Below are positions 10,971 to 21,884 of a DNA stretch of 64,000 nt, one piece after another; the stretch's first letter is position 1, and each line of letters begins with the position of its first letter. The stretch covers positions 14,223,216 to 14,287,215 of the forward strand of contig CP137670.1 of NCBI GenBank assembly GCA_037976565.1, in the 5' to 3' direction. The position numbers were made by a program, and so were the translations under genes. Under the pieces are notes generated by a model, which saw only the letters and a list, made by a program, of their open reading frames with translations, had not been told where the DNA came from and did no database searches. Source of the stretch: Mesocentrotus franciscanus. Its lineage: Eukaryota > Echinodermata > Echinoidea > Camarodonta > Strongylocentrotidae.

Positions 10971-13610
10971 TGACAAACGGCCTTGGCATATTCGCTATTT
11001 GAACTTTCAATTAAAAATTTCTACATGATTCCAACATCTGATCAAAAAACGGAAGGCGCACTTCCGATAGCTCATAGTATCAGCTATAACATACTTAAAT
11101 TGGGGCGGGGGAGAATAGAGCAAAAATAAGCGAGATACTACTCACAGAACAATGTCATGTAGATTCATTATGTGAACGAAATTCGACTTCCGTAGACATA
11201 ACATAACATAACATAATGTCACCTTTAATTGAAATTTTCACTATGATGACGTCATCAAAACGAAAAGTGAGGGTGACTTATCTTGTAGAGAATTGTCTTA
11301 GCTACAACATATCAAAATTTGGAAGAAAAAGAGCACAAATAAGCTAGATGGTGCTCAAAGATTAATGTTATGTAGATTCATATGATGTGAACGAAATTCA
11401 CTTTCATAGACAACACGCACGTTAAGAAAATTCTGACATGTCACCTTTAATTGAAATTTTCACTATGATGACGTCATCAAAACGAAAAGTGAGGATAACT
11501 TATCTTGTAGAGAATTGTCTTAGCTACAACATATCAAAATTTGGAAGAAAAAAAGCACAAATAAGCTAGATAGTGCTCAAAGATTAATGTTATGTAGATT
11601 CATGATGTGAACGAAATTCGACTTCCGTAGACATAACACGCACGTTAAGAAAATTCTGACATGTCGCCTTTAATTGAAATTTTCACTTTGATGACGTCAT
11701 CAAAACGAAAAGTGAGGCCAACTTATCTTGTAGAGAATTGTCTTAGCTACAACATATCTAAATTTGGAAGAAAAACAATCAATATTTACAGAGATACAAT
11801 CAATTTTCCATAAATATGCGGACGTCATAATATGCAAATTCGTATTTTTAGTTCCAAGGCCTTTATGATGACGTCACGATATTTGTACTGGCAAAATGAG
11901 ACATGAAATCATATCTCCAATTCATACTCTATCCAAATATGAAAAAAATTGAGAGGAATTCAGGCATTCTGACGAGCTATGGCGGATTTTATATAGACAT
12001 GTTTTTACCACTTTTTACATGATATTGCCCATTGACGCGCGCACGAATTTAAAAGTTTGACGCACGCGTGGGGCATTATAGAAGGTCGAGAATGACTGGA
12101 AATAGTTGAAAATTGTCAAAAATAGTGTCAGGAATACAAACCATGCGAAAAAACGGCGTGTTTACGATGTGAACGTGCTGCGCGCGCGCATAACGCGCGC
12201 GCGGACGCGCACGGACGGAAATTTTGAAATGCTTAAAATGACCTGATTCGTACTCTTGTTTAATAGTTAAGTGATTTTGAGCATTTAAAAATTTACGCGC
12301 GCGTACGCGCGTCATGACCTATGTGACCTTTGATGACATGACCTGTTGACCCTTGACCTAAAGTATATGTGATATGAATATAAATAACCTTTGATGACGC
12401 ATCATGAAGATATGATTGATAATGTGATTTCACAAAATGGCGCCTGGATGACGTCACGATGACCTGATGACCTTGAAAAAAATGGTGGCACTTGAATTTG
12501 ATAAGCCTGATGACTGACAAAAATTTGATGAAAATTGAAGGAGCCGAATGTGAGCAATCACGCTCACAATAAAGTGGTGGGAAAATAAAAATAAACAAGT
12601 GCGTTACTGATAGACAAACATTTCCCAAAACATTTCCCATAGCGATTACACGTGAACGGAAAATGGAATTCTCAAATCCGACTTTGCAAGTGAAATATGA
12701 GCATGATCCCGGCATCTGATCGAAAAATAAAGAGCACATTAGTGATAGCTTATTGTCTCAGCTACAACATACTCAAAGCTCAGCGAAAACAAAACTAAAA
12801 CGACGGAGATATTGCTCGCGAAAGACGGGAATGTAGAATCCAGTTTTGAGAAAAAGTCATGTCCCATAGAGAATACACGCAAAATGTGAAAAATTGACAT
12901 GCCTCCTTTAATAGCAAAAATACGCCATGATGCCTTTGTCAAAATGAAAAATCGTGTAGCTACATTCGTAGAGAATTGTCTCAGCTACACCATATCAAAA
13001 TTTAGAAGAAAATCGATCAATATTTACAGAGAAACAATCAATTTTCCAAAAATATGCTAACGTCATAATACGCAAATTGAAATTTTGAGTTCGGAGGCCA
13101 TTATGATGACGTCATGAGTTAATTGAGGATCAAATGAGACATGAAATCATATCTCCAACTCATAATCTATCCAAATATGAAAAAAAAATTGGGAGTTCCC
13201 ATCCATTCTGAAGAGTTTCAATGAATTTTGTATAGGCATGTTTTTGCCCATATATGCTATGTATTACGAGAGTTCGCGCGCACGGACATGTTTCTTGAAC
13301 GGACGCTCATTCCGTTAGTAATGGTCATAAAAGGATAAACATGGTATCAAATTGTTCAGAAAAAAATGAGGAATATCATGTCAAAAAAAAATAGGAGGAA
13401 TAATTTTGCGTTCGGCCGTCACGAACGAAAACGCGCGCGCATTCGTGTGTGCGCGTTTTTTTGCAAAATGCTTAAAATGGCCTGAAACGTATCCAAAATG
13501 AATTTGAGACGATTTGGAGCATTTTAAAATTTTACGCGCGCGCTAACGAGCGGACGTACGAATTCTGACGAAAACAATAGGTGATCTGTCGATATCGACA
13601 GACCACCTAA

Positions 13611-14113
13611 TAACGATGATAATAATGATGATGATGATGATAATAATAGTAGTAGTAATAATAATAATCATAATAATCATAACAATACCAAAACTAGTAA
13701 TAATAATAACCAATCTGGGTATATATCATGTTTATAAAAACATCGAAGGCAATTTTGATGAAGGTAAACTTCGTCGGGTATAAATGGGTACGGTACTCAA
13801 TGAAATACATGTGATTTCCACACAAAGACATCGCGCACCGTCGTCAATCATATCAGCTGAGAGGCCCAACTTTCACACCGTGACGTCAAAATTAGCGTGC
13901 ATTACAATTGTTTTCGGGGTCTTGAGTGGGTTGATTTTTCGTCAATTTTAATCAAGTTTAATAATTTTCGCTCGATTTTACAAGTTAAACAATTTTGATA
14001 TTCTTACTCAGTGTAAGTTTACGATTGCAATGATATACCAAATTCAGTCAAGTTCAAAATCAATGAACCAACACTTTAATTTAAGCGCTTCACAGACACA
14101 AAGTCAGGCTTGC
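13611..14113 (+). other. (ATG/ATA)n microsatellite, then single-copy intronic DNA
   Basis: 13617-13710 is an interrupted ATG/ATA/AGT trinucleotide tract adjoining the Helentron end. From about 13711 to 14113 I see nothing recognisable. Confidence 0.6.
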
Positions 14114-15157
14114 ACACAATGAATGATTTCAAGTTGGGTGTTTAGGGCTGGTGTTATGTGTTGAATAAACACTAATATCAGCCCTAACACCGAAATGGAA
14201 ATCAGCTGGTGTTAAGGCTTTGACCTCTGAATATCGTCAACTCCCGGTAGCTAGTGTTATCGATTTTGCAAAATTGTCGTCTGCTAGCTGAACCGACCTT
14301 TGTGGCTGATGTTAATATTTAACGTACAAATGTCCTATTAACTAACACTAGCCCCTAAGGATTACGCAAATGTTGATCTCCAGTTCGGTGTTAGTGTTGC
14401 TAAATTAGAGTAGCTACACACACACACATGCGTACCCGCACAGCAGTCAACGCACGAACGACGGTAATTTATTGTCTGACGATCAAATAAAAAATATGTG
14501 AAACAGGTCCTTTACTATGTGATTCATACATTCTGTTGTATAAAATTAGTTATTTTATAAGACCAGAGAAATAAGTGTAGATTTATTCTGTGCTTTTCGT
14601 GATATCTTTAGTTTTGATGTACTATTTTTAAATCATCGTCGTGAAATCAAGTCTGTATGGCGATGTCAAAGTGGTGTTTACGGTGGTGTTAAGCTATCGA
14701 TATTGATATCGGTATCGGTATCTAAACACTAACACTTACACTAACACCCAACTTATAATCACACAATGAGTGATTTCAAGTTGGGTTTTAGTGTTGGTAT
14801 TAGTGCTTAGCACAGTCAAGAGCTCTTAAATCGAGCTAAAAATTTGCTGATGAAAATAATAAGAGCCCGATACCTATAGCAATATCAATAGCTTAACAAC
14901 ACCGCACTGACACCGAACTGGAAATAAAAATTTGCTTAATCCCTAGGGGCTAGTGAATAGGAAATTTATACCTAAAATATGAACACCAGCCACCAAGATC
15001 GGTTTAGCAGACGACAATTTTGCAAAATCGATAACACTAGCTACCGGAACTTGACGATATTCGAGAGCTGATTTCCATTTCGGTGTTTAGGGCTGGTGTT
15101 AGTGTTTATTAAACACTATAACCAGCCTTTAACACCCAACTTTAAATCACTCAATTT
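14114..15157. mobile_element. pair of foldback (MITE-like) elements sharing termini
   Basis: The left end CAATGAATGATTTCAAGTTG (14117 on) is matched in inverse at the right end (CCCAACTTTAAATCACTCA, to 15157). The junction at about 14745-14785 contains both ends back to back (CACCCAACTTATAATCACAC, then AATGAGTGATTTCAAGTTGG). Inner inverted segments include TTTTGCAAAATTGTCGTCTG near 14265 against CAGACGACAATTTTGCAAAA near 15010. There is no ORF. This looks like two copies of one palindromic element joined end to end, or one element with an internal terminus. Confidence 0.75.
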
Positions 15158-15198
15158 GTAAACATTCTCCACTCTCTAGGGGGCATTCCAGCCAGGTG

Positions 15199-18100
15199 CA
15201 ATTTGACAGACGCTCACAATCAAAGCAGGTTCCGATCGTTTAGAACTTTTGACGAACAATATTTTAAGGAAGATTTGAATAAAATAGTCTGGTCTGAATC
15301 TGAATCTGACATTCAGGAAGTAAGTGATAAATACGCCCCGTATGTCACGGTTCGCCGGAAACAGACAGGGGTACCGTGGATTAATGACGATCGACTACAT
15401 TCAGTAAGCCAGACAGCGGGATTTTTTCATAAAAATCTCATAAAACAAATGAGTCTCAATATTGGGACAAATTCAAGCATTTTCGTAACAAGTCAAAAGA
15501 CTAAAGAAACAGTTTTATCAGAAGGAATTGGAAAAGGCTGAAACGATGTTGGTCAAAACTGGCGCATATACTAAAAACTTATTGCCAAGTAAAAAGGATA
15601 TTAGTGAAATGAAAATAATTCAAAATGATGAATTCATTACAGACAAAAATATTATTGGTAAAATCTTGAATAAAACTTTTAATGAATTTGCACAGAATCT
15701 AGCACAGGGTACTCAAATTTCGGTAAATAATGTAAATAGAATGAATACATTGTTTTTGACAGATAAGAGTTTTGTTTTTGAAGAAATAAAGGAAGAGTTT
15801 TGTATTTAAGGAATTGCAGCATCTTGATGTTAAAAAGCATGTGGCGTTGATGGACTGCATCTGAAATTATTGAAGAAGTCTGCTTATTAAATTGCTAAGC
15901 CTCTTACGAAATTATTCAATAAATCACTCGAAACAGGTCAAATTCCACAAGAATTAAAAAAACAAAGATAAACCCAATCCATAATGGTGGTACTTTTGAA
16001 CCACAACATTTTAGACCTATTTCGCTTTTACCAACAGTCTCTAAAATATTAGAAAAGGCAGTACATGAACAGCTTGATGCTTATTTAAATAACAATGATC
16101 TATTATGTGATTGCCAGCTAGTCTGGGTTAACACCTCTTCATTCGACATCAACCTGTTTGACAGAAATAGTCGATTTTCTTTTAGATTTAATGTGAACGC
16201 TGGTAAAATAACTGAGGTCTGTTTTTATACCTACAAAAAGCGTTTGATGTCATTACAATTGATTCAATCCTCGATAAAATGTATTATTATGGTATAAAAA
16301 ACTATGAGTTACAATGGTTTAAACTGTATTTGAACAAAAGGCAACATTGTGTCTCAATTGTAGGAGCAACAAGTTCATTTTAAAATGTCAAGACGGGAGT
16401 CCCTCAGGGGTCCATACTTGGGCCCCTAATTTTCTTTTTGTATGTCAATGATAATAAAACAAAAATATGTTTATATGCAGATGACACTGCTCCTTTTAAT
16501 TGCGACAATGAAATGATTAATATTTAGCCAAATTTACAGTCCGATCTGGATTTAATTACAGAATAGCTTGTATTTAAATCAACACAAGACTAAGATTATG
16601 ACTTTTGGTAATAAACGTAAATTAGACAAATAGAAAAATGACAATTCAAATTAGAAAATGCATCTTTAGAGCATGTCGACAATATTAAATACCTAGGAAT
16701 AATTCTCGACTCTCAATTAATTGTACATTACATATTCAGTATAGGCCTATCTCTATTAAAATCTTACGTTCTATCGCTTGTATTAGAAGAATCAAACATA
16801 TGACTAAAAACAAACCATGACGAAAACTCTTCGTTTAAAATTGAAACCCCCATTTGACTTTCAACACTTCTAGAGCTGAGATAGCATTAAGCCTTAAGTA
16901 AACACTAGCTCTGTCCAATGTAACCCCCCCCCCCACACCGAGATCTTGAAGGGGTGATAGAGAGGGAGAGAGAGAGAGAGATAAGCATGATAGAGGGGGA
17001 GAGGAAGGGAGAAAGTGTGATAGTTTTCAGAGTTAAAATGTTTGTTATATCGCCAATTCTGGGTCATTTTGTTTCGTTCGAACATACATTTTGGTCTTCA
17101 TCTAAATTATGAGTGACTTTTGGACATGAAAATATCTTAAAAGAAGCAAAATATATATTTCCTACTTCTCATTTCCTTTCAGCCAGAGCCCCAGTAAGAG
17201 TTTGTTTACACCATTACGTAAGATGATGAAGATAACAGCTGCAATCCAATATCATAATCTCTCATGCACGCAGAGCTGCAAGGCTCTGTCCAAGTTTTAA
17301 CGAGAGAAACGAAAGTGGGGTCCTGATACCCCACCTGATTTACATTGGTTCCTGTGTTATACTGGTGGCTCTGTCCAAGTTTTAACGAGAGAAACGAAAG
17401 TGGGGTCCTGATACCCCACCTGATTTTCATAGGTTCCTGTGTTATAGTGGTGGGGTATAGTTTTAACATGGAGCTAGAAGTCTTCTAGCTCCATGGTTTT
17501 AACGAGAGCTTTTCGTAATGCAATTGAAGTTATATTTAGCATTGGTATAATCATATTATATAGATTATTGTTGTACGGTATGGGGAAATTGTTCGAAAAC
17601 TAATATAACTAGGTTACAGAAATTACAGAATAGATATAATCGTTTGGTTTTAAATACAGATTAAGCAATTTCTCAATGTTCTTTATTAACTACCCTCAAT
17701 TGGCAATCTGTTGAACAAAGAATTAAATATCAAAATTGTCTTTCAATCTATAAGATTTGGAAGGATTTTGCACCAAAATACCTAAAACCATTGTCTGTTA
17801 TGCGACCCATTGTTTATAATACTCGCCATACCACCCAAAACCGTTTACAAAAAATAGTACCATACCCTAAACCAGAATACAAAAAAAATGATCCTTTTCA
17901 TTTACCGGAAATTCTTTATTTAATAAATTGCCATTGTCCGTCCAAAATTGCAAGTGACTAAACAATTTCAAAAAAACAATGTAAACAGTTCTTTAAAATG
18001 TTACCAAAAAAAAAATCTGGCTACTGGGGTAGGGAGGGGGTCTCGCCGTGCATCCCAAGTACGCTCTATGTATAGTTTTAATATTCAAATGTATAAATGT

Positions 18101-18285
18101 TTTTATATATTGAATTGTATTGATGTTTTAATTCATGTTTTGTTTTTATGTTTCATGTTTTTGTTGGTATCATGCGGAGGGCTCCGTTGGGAAGCAGTTT
18201 CTTTTAACTCAATCGGACTTAATTCTCTCCACTGTTTTATAAATTGTAATAAATAAAACATGATTAATAATAATAATAAAGGCAG
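15199..18285 (+). mobile_element. decayed non-LTR retrotransposon (CR1/L2-like LINE)
   Basis: The reading is broken by many frameshifts and stops, but landmarks run in order. Endonuclease-RT linker: FRSFRTFDEQYFKEDLNKIVW, then DKYAPY and PWINDD (15203-15400). RT: FRPISLLPTVSKILEKAV (about 16012-16065), [10 protein letters not shown] then FFLYVND (about 16394-16450), the catalytic LYADD at 16471-16485, and DNIKYLGIILDSQL (about 16677-16715). C-terminal part after an interruption: LQKLQNRYNRLVLN (about 17610-17655), NWQSVEQRIKYQNCLSIYKIW (about 17700-17760). The 3' end is probably the TAATAATAATAAA tail at 18268-18282. It is dead and truncated at the 5' end, lying in the intron of the LDLR-B/EGF gene. 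Confidence 0.9.
16896..17495. repeat. interruption within the LINE: C/GA tracts, 85-bp tandem duplication, perfect palindrome
   Basis: This stretch splits the LINE between its RT core and C-terminal part. It contains a poly-C run (16923-16936) and a GA tract (16965-17010). An 85-bp duplication beginning GCTCTGTCCAAGTTTTAACG occupies 17283-17367 and 17368-17452. A perfect 29-nt palindrome lies at 17467-17495 (arms CATGGAGCTAGAAG), flanked on both sides by TTTTAA. No ORF. Confidence 0.7.
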
Positions 18286-18550
18286 ATTTTTGTTGTTTGT
18301 AGTACACTAATCTACCCCACGCGTATACCCAATGCGGAACCCAATTAAGTCCAACTTGGATTCCGTGTGCGCGGATTTCTGTTTTATTTAGTTTGCTCAC
18401 ATAAAATGCACGTATACTTTTGTTTTTAATACATTTTTTCTTCTTATCCTTCATCTTTGTTTTTTCTTGTGGAGGAGGCGGGGCGATGGGATATTATACA
18501 TTGTAGATGTACACATAAGTATTATCTTTTTAGGTGATTGATACACTTAT
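18286..18550. other. intronic DNA, nothing recognised
   Basis: AT-rich single-copy sequence with a T/C-rich run around 18430-18475. No motif or ORF of note. Confidence 0.5.
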
Positions 18551-18660
18551 GGGGCGTTGCAAGAAAGTTGCAATTGATTGCAAGTCGCGATTGATTGCAA
18601 TTTGCAAAATTTGCAACTGATATTTGCAATCGATTGCAACTCAACTTTCTTGCAACGCCC
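18551..18660. mobile_element. palindromic MITE, GGGGCGTTGCAAGAAAGTTG ends, copy 1
   Basis: The ends GGGGCGTTGCAAGAAAGTTG and CAACTTTCTTGCAACGCCC are inverted repeats, and the interior is built of TTGCAATTGATTGCAA-like words, so the whole 110 bp can fold back. A second copy lies at 18782-18894. No target duplication is clear. Confidence 0.75.
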
Positions 18661-18781
18661 AAATAGTTTCCTAAATTTCCTTGGATTTTGTTAGGATTTA
18701 AGTTTTTGACAATTCAATGAAATTAACTAGATCTAGCTTTTATTCTCCCCCCTCTCTTTCTCTCTCTCTCTCTTACTAATG

Positions 18782-18894
18782 TGGGCGATGCAAGAACGTT
18801 GAGTTGCGATCAATTGCAAATTTGCAATTAATCGCAAGACTTGCGCTTGATTTTGGAGACTTGCAATTGATTGCAACTTTCTTGCAACGCCCCA
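18782..18894. mobile_element. palindromic MITE, same family, copy 2
   Basis: The left end is degraded (GGGCGATGCAAGAACGTTGA). The right end is intact (TTGCAACTTTCTTGCAACGC, then CCC). The interior has the same TTGCAAT/ATTGCAA words as copy 1, 230 bp upstream. Related ATCGCAATCG-type hairpins occur at 21250 and 30838. Confidence 0.7.
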
Positions 18895-19106
18895 TTAAAT
18901 TGTTATCATGTAATATATCACAGAAACCTACTATTTTGATCTGGACAACGCCTTCCATACTATGTACGCACTGGACAAGAACCGTCATCAACTGATCAAG
19001 GCCGACTTATCGGATGGAGAAGTTAACCCAACGATCAAAAGGGGTCGGATTGAAAGAGGCGTCGTCGGTATAAAATACGACTGTATCTACAGGTAGACGG
19101 ATTATT

Positions 19107-19829
19107 AGGGACTTTTAGATTTGCAAGACGAGAACGTGGACTGCTACGTGGACATCCTTTTAAGGCAATGTGTCGTCCTTTTAAGGCACACTGCCGGGCA
19201 CTGCCAGTGCCTTAAAAGGACGTCACATATTGTCTTAAAGGGACTTTGTAACATTGTTAAGATGAGAGAAAGTGGTGCTAAGGTAGTGACTTCAATGCTC
19301 GATGTACAATTAAAGATAATCTGAAAATTTGAGTGAAAACGGACCATTATTAATGATACAAATTGGGAAAAACTGATCTGATCGATTCCTTAATTCTCCC
19401 AACTATATTATTACAATTTAATTACATTGTAGGTGAATGTAAATTGCCACAAAGCAATAAATTGGCTTTACATACCATTCCAGACATTTAAGTGTTGACA
19501 GATTTTTTATTGCCTGTTTTATGTCTTTTTCTCATGGAAAAACGGTTGGGAAAATTCAAAAAATGGTTGGGAGAATTTACTGTTGATCACTGTTAGAGGG
19601 TGTTGACCAGTGTCGCCTTCTTAAAAACCAGTAATATCTTTGTGGTTTGAGAAGTTTTTCAGGATTTTTTGCATGTTAGAGGGTTAGTACATTAAAAGGA
19701 AGATAATAAGTAACATTTCATACCAAAATTACGCAATTTTTTAATCAATCTTCAACAATGTTACCAAGTCACTTTAAAGGATGTCCACGTAGCAGTCTAC
19801 GTTCTCGTCGTGCAAATCTAAAAGTCCCT
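19107..19829. mobile_element. 723-bp DNA transposon-like element with ~55-bp terminal inverted repeats
   Basis: The left terminus begins AGGGACTTTTAGATTTGCAA (19107) and continues through GACGAGAACGTGGACTGCTA and CGTGGACATCCTTTTAA. The right terminus is its near-exact complement ending AAAAGTCCCT (19829). Flanks read TATTA on both sides if the ends are set at GGG/CCC, a plausible 5-bp (or TA) target duplication. A nested palindrome of TCCTTTTAAGGCA words lies at 19155-19240. There is no transposase, so it is non-autonomous. Confidence 0.82.
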
Positions 19830-19989
19830 ATTATGCGTGTGTTTAAGCCTACACAATAGACACTGTAAACCTGTATGCGTGTGTTGTACAAAGTATACAG
19901 TGTAACATAGTATGCAGGTGTTACACGACATATAACATGTGGAATATGATAATAGCTTTATTGCTTACAAACCCATCACAGAGGCTGGC

Positions 19990-20257
19990 GAATGCGTAAA
20001 TAGAGTATGATTCTCACCCTAGCTTTAGCTCGGCTGCCCTGAAGAGCTGAAGGCATTAACGGAATAAGTTCCTTCGAGGTACCCATTTTATACTCCTGGG
20101 TAGTGAATATATAGCAAAGGTAGATTAATGTTTAGCGAAAGGGACATTAGTGACACGCAGGGTGGGACTCGAACCGCAAAACCATGTGATCCACAGTTTG
20201 GGCTTGCATATGGACCTACCTACTATAAAGTAGTTGATCTGAACCACGGCATCTCTA
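19990..20257 (-). mobile_element. tRNA-derived SINE with disrupted head
   Basis: The minus strand starts TAGAGATGCCGTGGTTCAGA. The B-box-like GGTTCGAGTCCCACCC is kept, but about 45 bp of foreign sequence (including CTACTTTATAGTAGGTAGG) separates A-box and B-box regions. The body matches the SINE at 6991 (GGGACATTAGTG, ACCCATTTTATACTCCTGGG on the plus strand). The tail boundary is uncertain. Confidence 0.7.
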
Positions 20258-20326
20258 AATCTACGCGATTTCAGTAAAACATATTGTTTTTCCCTTACCT
20301 ACATAAAATATAAGATACTTTTTCAG

Positions 20327-20354
20327 ATATGGCATCAGAATACTAGCCCTGATG
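20327..20354 (+). CDS. candidate 28-nt micro-exon of the propeller gene (doubtful)
   Basis: A good acceptor (CTTTTTCAG) and donor (G|GTATGT) bracket 28 nt. One frame reads YGIRILALM, which resembles the strand between YWTD blades (as in PYGIAI), and the next exon opens with RIFWTN as expected after it. Its length (1 mod 3) also suits the phase change between the flanking exons. However, the frame forced by the phase-1 end of exon 6822-6971 contains a TAG. Either an indel has occurred, another exon is missing, or this is chance. Confidence 0.25.
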
Positions 20355-20607
20355 GTATGTTTTCAATGCCCCCTCCACTGGAATTTAATGAAGACCAGTG
20401 ACAAATACTCGAATGTCATGCCATACATTTATTGCAATATGGCACTTACATTAATTTTATTCCCCCCCCCCTCCTGCCCCGGCCAACGCCCCTCCCCGCC
20501 TGATAATGATTTTCATAATGAATGTTGTCATATTCTCAATATAAATTTTTAATTTTTTAAATATTATTCATCGGTCGTCGATGTTTAGCAAATAATTTTT
20601 CTTTCAG

Positions 20608-20747
20608 CCGGATTTTCTGGACTAATGGAAGGATAATTTGGAAAGGAGACGCAGATTCGTGGAAAGGCAATAATGCTTTAAGCAAGGAAGAGTTCGTTGA
20701 TGTTGGGGCTACAGCTGATATCAAAGACATATACATCGATCATGGAG
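20608..20747 (+). CDS. LDL-receptor class B (YWTD) propeller exon
   Basis: A 140-nt exon with acceptor TTTTTCTTTCAG and donor GGAG|GTAGGT. The open frame starts after one base (upstream intron phase 2) and leaves one base at the end (phase 1). It encodes RIFWTNGRIIWKGDADSW and then EEFVDVGATADIKDIYIDHG. IFWTN is a YWTD variant, followed by the next blade's leading strand (DIKDIYIDHG). It joins the 21520 exon in frame (G+AA gives Glu before CRIYW). It does not join the 6822-6971 exon in phase, so at least one intervening exon is missing or altered. Confidence 0.8.
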
Positions 20748-21249
20748 GTAGGTTACAGGGAGAGCGAGAGAGAGGGGAAGCTATATATACATATACTGTA
20801 ATACGCATGATGTTTTAACCAATCTTTGCTCAAGAAAAGGATAAGGCAAGAATTCTTTGTAGATATTTTTTTGGTGAATTCGGTATATAAAAGATATATG
20901 GACTATACGTTAATATTCGCGGCATAGCTGTTTCTATAGGCTCAAGGGGACGTTACATCCTGGCGGAGTCCATATATTTGATATTTTATTTGGGTGGATA
21001 AAAGTGGGAAAACGTCCTTGTCACCATCGGATAGGCAAAATTTGACACGTCTATCAAGAAATTCTTTTCCCACATATGTCACTGCTGTATGTTGATTAAT
21101 GGTGCAATGATCACTCACTCGTAAAATACCATGAAAACGAAATAGCAGTAATAACAACTATAACAAAAATAACAACAACAATAATAATAATAATAACATT
21201 GATAATAAATAGTAATGGTAATATTGATAATAATAATAATACAAATCAT

Positions 21250-21410
21250 GGCCCCGTCTTACAAAGAGTTGATATTAATCGCAACTTAATTGCGACTGAT
21301 ATCAATCGCAACTATGTACATAAGAGATAGGAGAAACAAACTTGTGATTGATTAGAGCACTTGCGATTGATTTGGATCAATCGCATTTCTTTGTATTAAA
21401 GACGGGGCCA
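21250..21410. mobile_element. hairpin MITE GGCCCCGTCTT...AAGACGGGGCC with 16-bp flanking repeats
   Basis: Terminal inverted repeats GGCCCCGTCTTACAAAGA and TCTTTGTATTAAAGACGGGG; the interior has ATCGCAACT-type words in both orientations. It is flanked by the identical 16-mer TAATAATACAAATCAT at 21234-21249 and 21411-21426. A target duplication that long is unusual for cut-and-paste MITEs. A half-copy of the same family begins near 30838 (CCCTGTCTTGTAAAGAGTTT). Confidence 0.75.
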
Positions 21411-21519
21411 TAATAATACAAATCATAATGATAATGACGATAATTATAATACGCCATAATACTACTACTAATAATAAAAAGAAATGGAAATGTCAAAAAC
21501 TCTTTTCCTATATATACAG

Positions 21520-21809
21520 AATGCCGAATATACTGGTTTACTCAAACGGGTGTGATCGAATCAATACATTTAGACGGCACCGATCGTAAAGTCCATTACT
21601 CCGACCGATCGACAACCTCTGCTCCACGTAACATCCAAAAGTTCGGCGATATCATGTACTGGATTGACCCACGGCGTGGCGGGATCGGTGCCATCAATCT
21701 CACCACTGGAGAGGAGGTTGGCTTCGTAGGAGGCTCCAGACAAACGGACCAGGGACCTTAGTACTTTGGATTAACTCGATATATGGATTCACAACCTCAC
21801 GCATGCAAG
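21520..21809 (+). CDS. LDL-receptor class B (YWTD) propeller exon with an in-frame TAG
   Basis: The acceptor ATATATACAG opens a phase-1 exon continuing the 20608-20747 frame. It reads CRIYWFTQTGVIESIHLDGT and later DIMYWIDPRRGGIGAINLTT, two YWTD-type blades with the I/A-N/H-L-D-G loop typical of LDLR class B repeats. At 21759-21761 an in-frame TAG follows DQGP. Beyond it the same frame continues YFGLTRYMDSQPHACK, which looks like the normal end of a propeller (..FGLTRY.DS) and the first Cys of an EGF module, up to a consensus donor AAG|GTAAGG at 21809. The stop therefore interrupts otherwise good coding sequence. The end is phase 0, whereas the next EGF exon needs phase 1. Alternatives are a premature stop in a decaying gene, a sequencing error, an allelic null, or a true terminus of a short isoform. 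Confidence 0.8.
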
Positions 21810-21884
21810 GTAAGGAAGTATATACCCACTGAACGCGAACACTACGTAGTTTTATAGTTCATTGTGTATACACAATAATTTTGT

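Larger units (their letters stand above)
7322..13610 (-). mobile_element. non-autonomous Helentron/Helitron-like element with two 3' termini
   Basis: On the minus strand the right end carries AGGTGGTCTGT next to a palindrome (complement at 13598-13608). Two separate 3' termini (10257 and 7322) each show ACAGACCACCT, a 9-bp-arm hairpin, a short spacer and CTAG, followed by T. Asymmetric short inverted repeats with a hairpin internal to the CTAG end match the Helentron/HINE (DINE-1-like) plan. The body is two related modules of about 3 kb (7350-10260 and 10285-13570). Both hold a GA-rich tract, several copies of a TAGAGAATTGTCTTAGCTAC module, a module around 8457-9060 repeated at 11940-12600, and one around 9100-9860 repeated at 12640-13450. 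No Rep/helicase ORF was seen; the longest ORFs are not conserved between the modules. Confidence 0.7.

Noticed and set aside
12293..12739. 148-codon minus-strand ORF in the Helentron block
   Set aside because: Not preserved in the homologous module at about 8760-9190 and carries no Rep/helicase motif.
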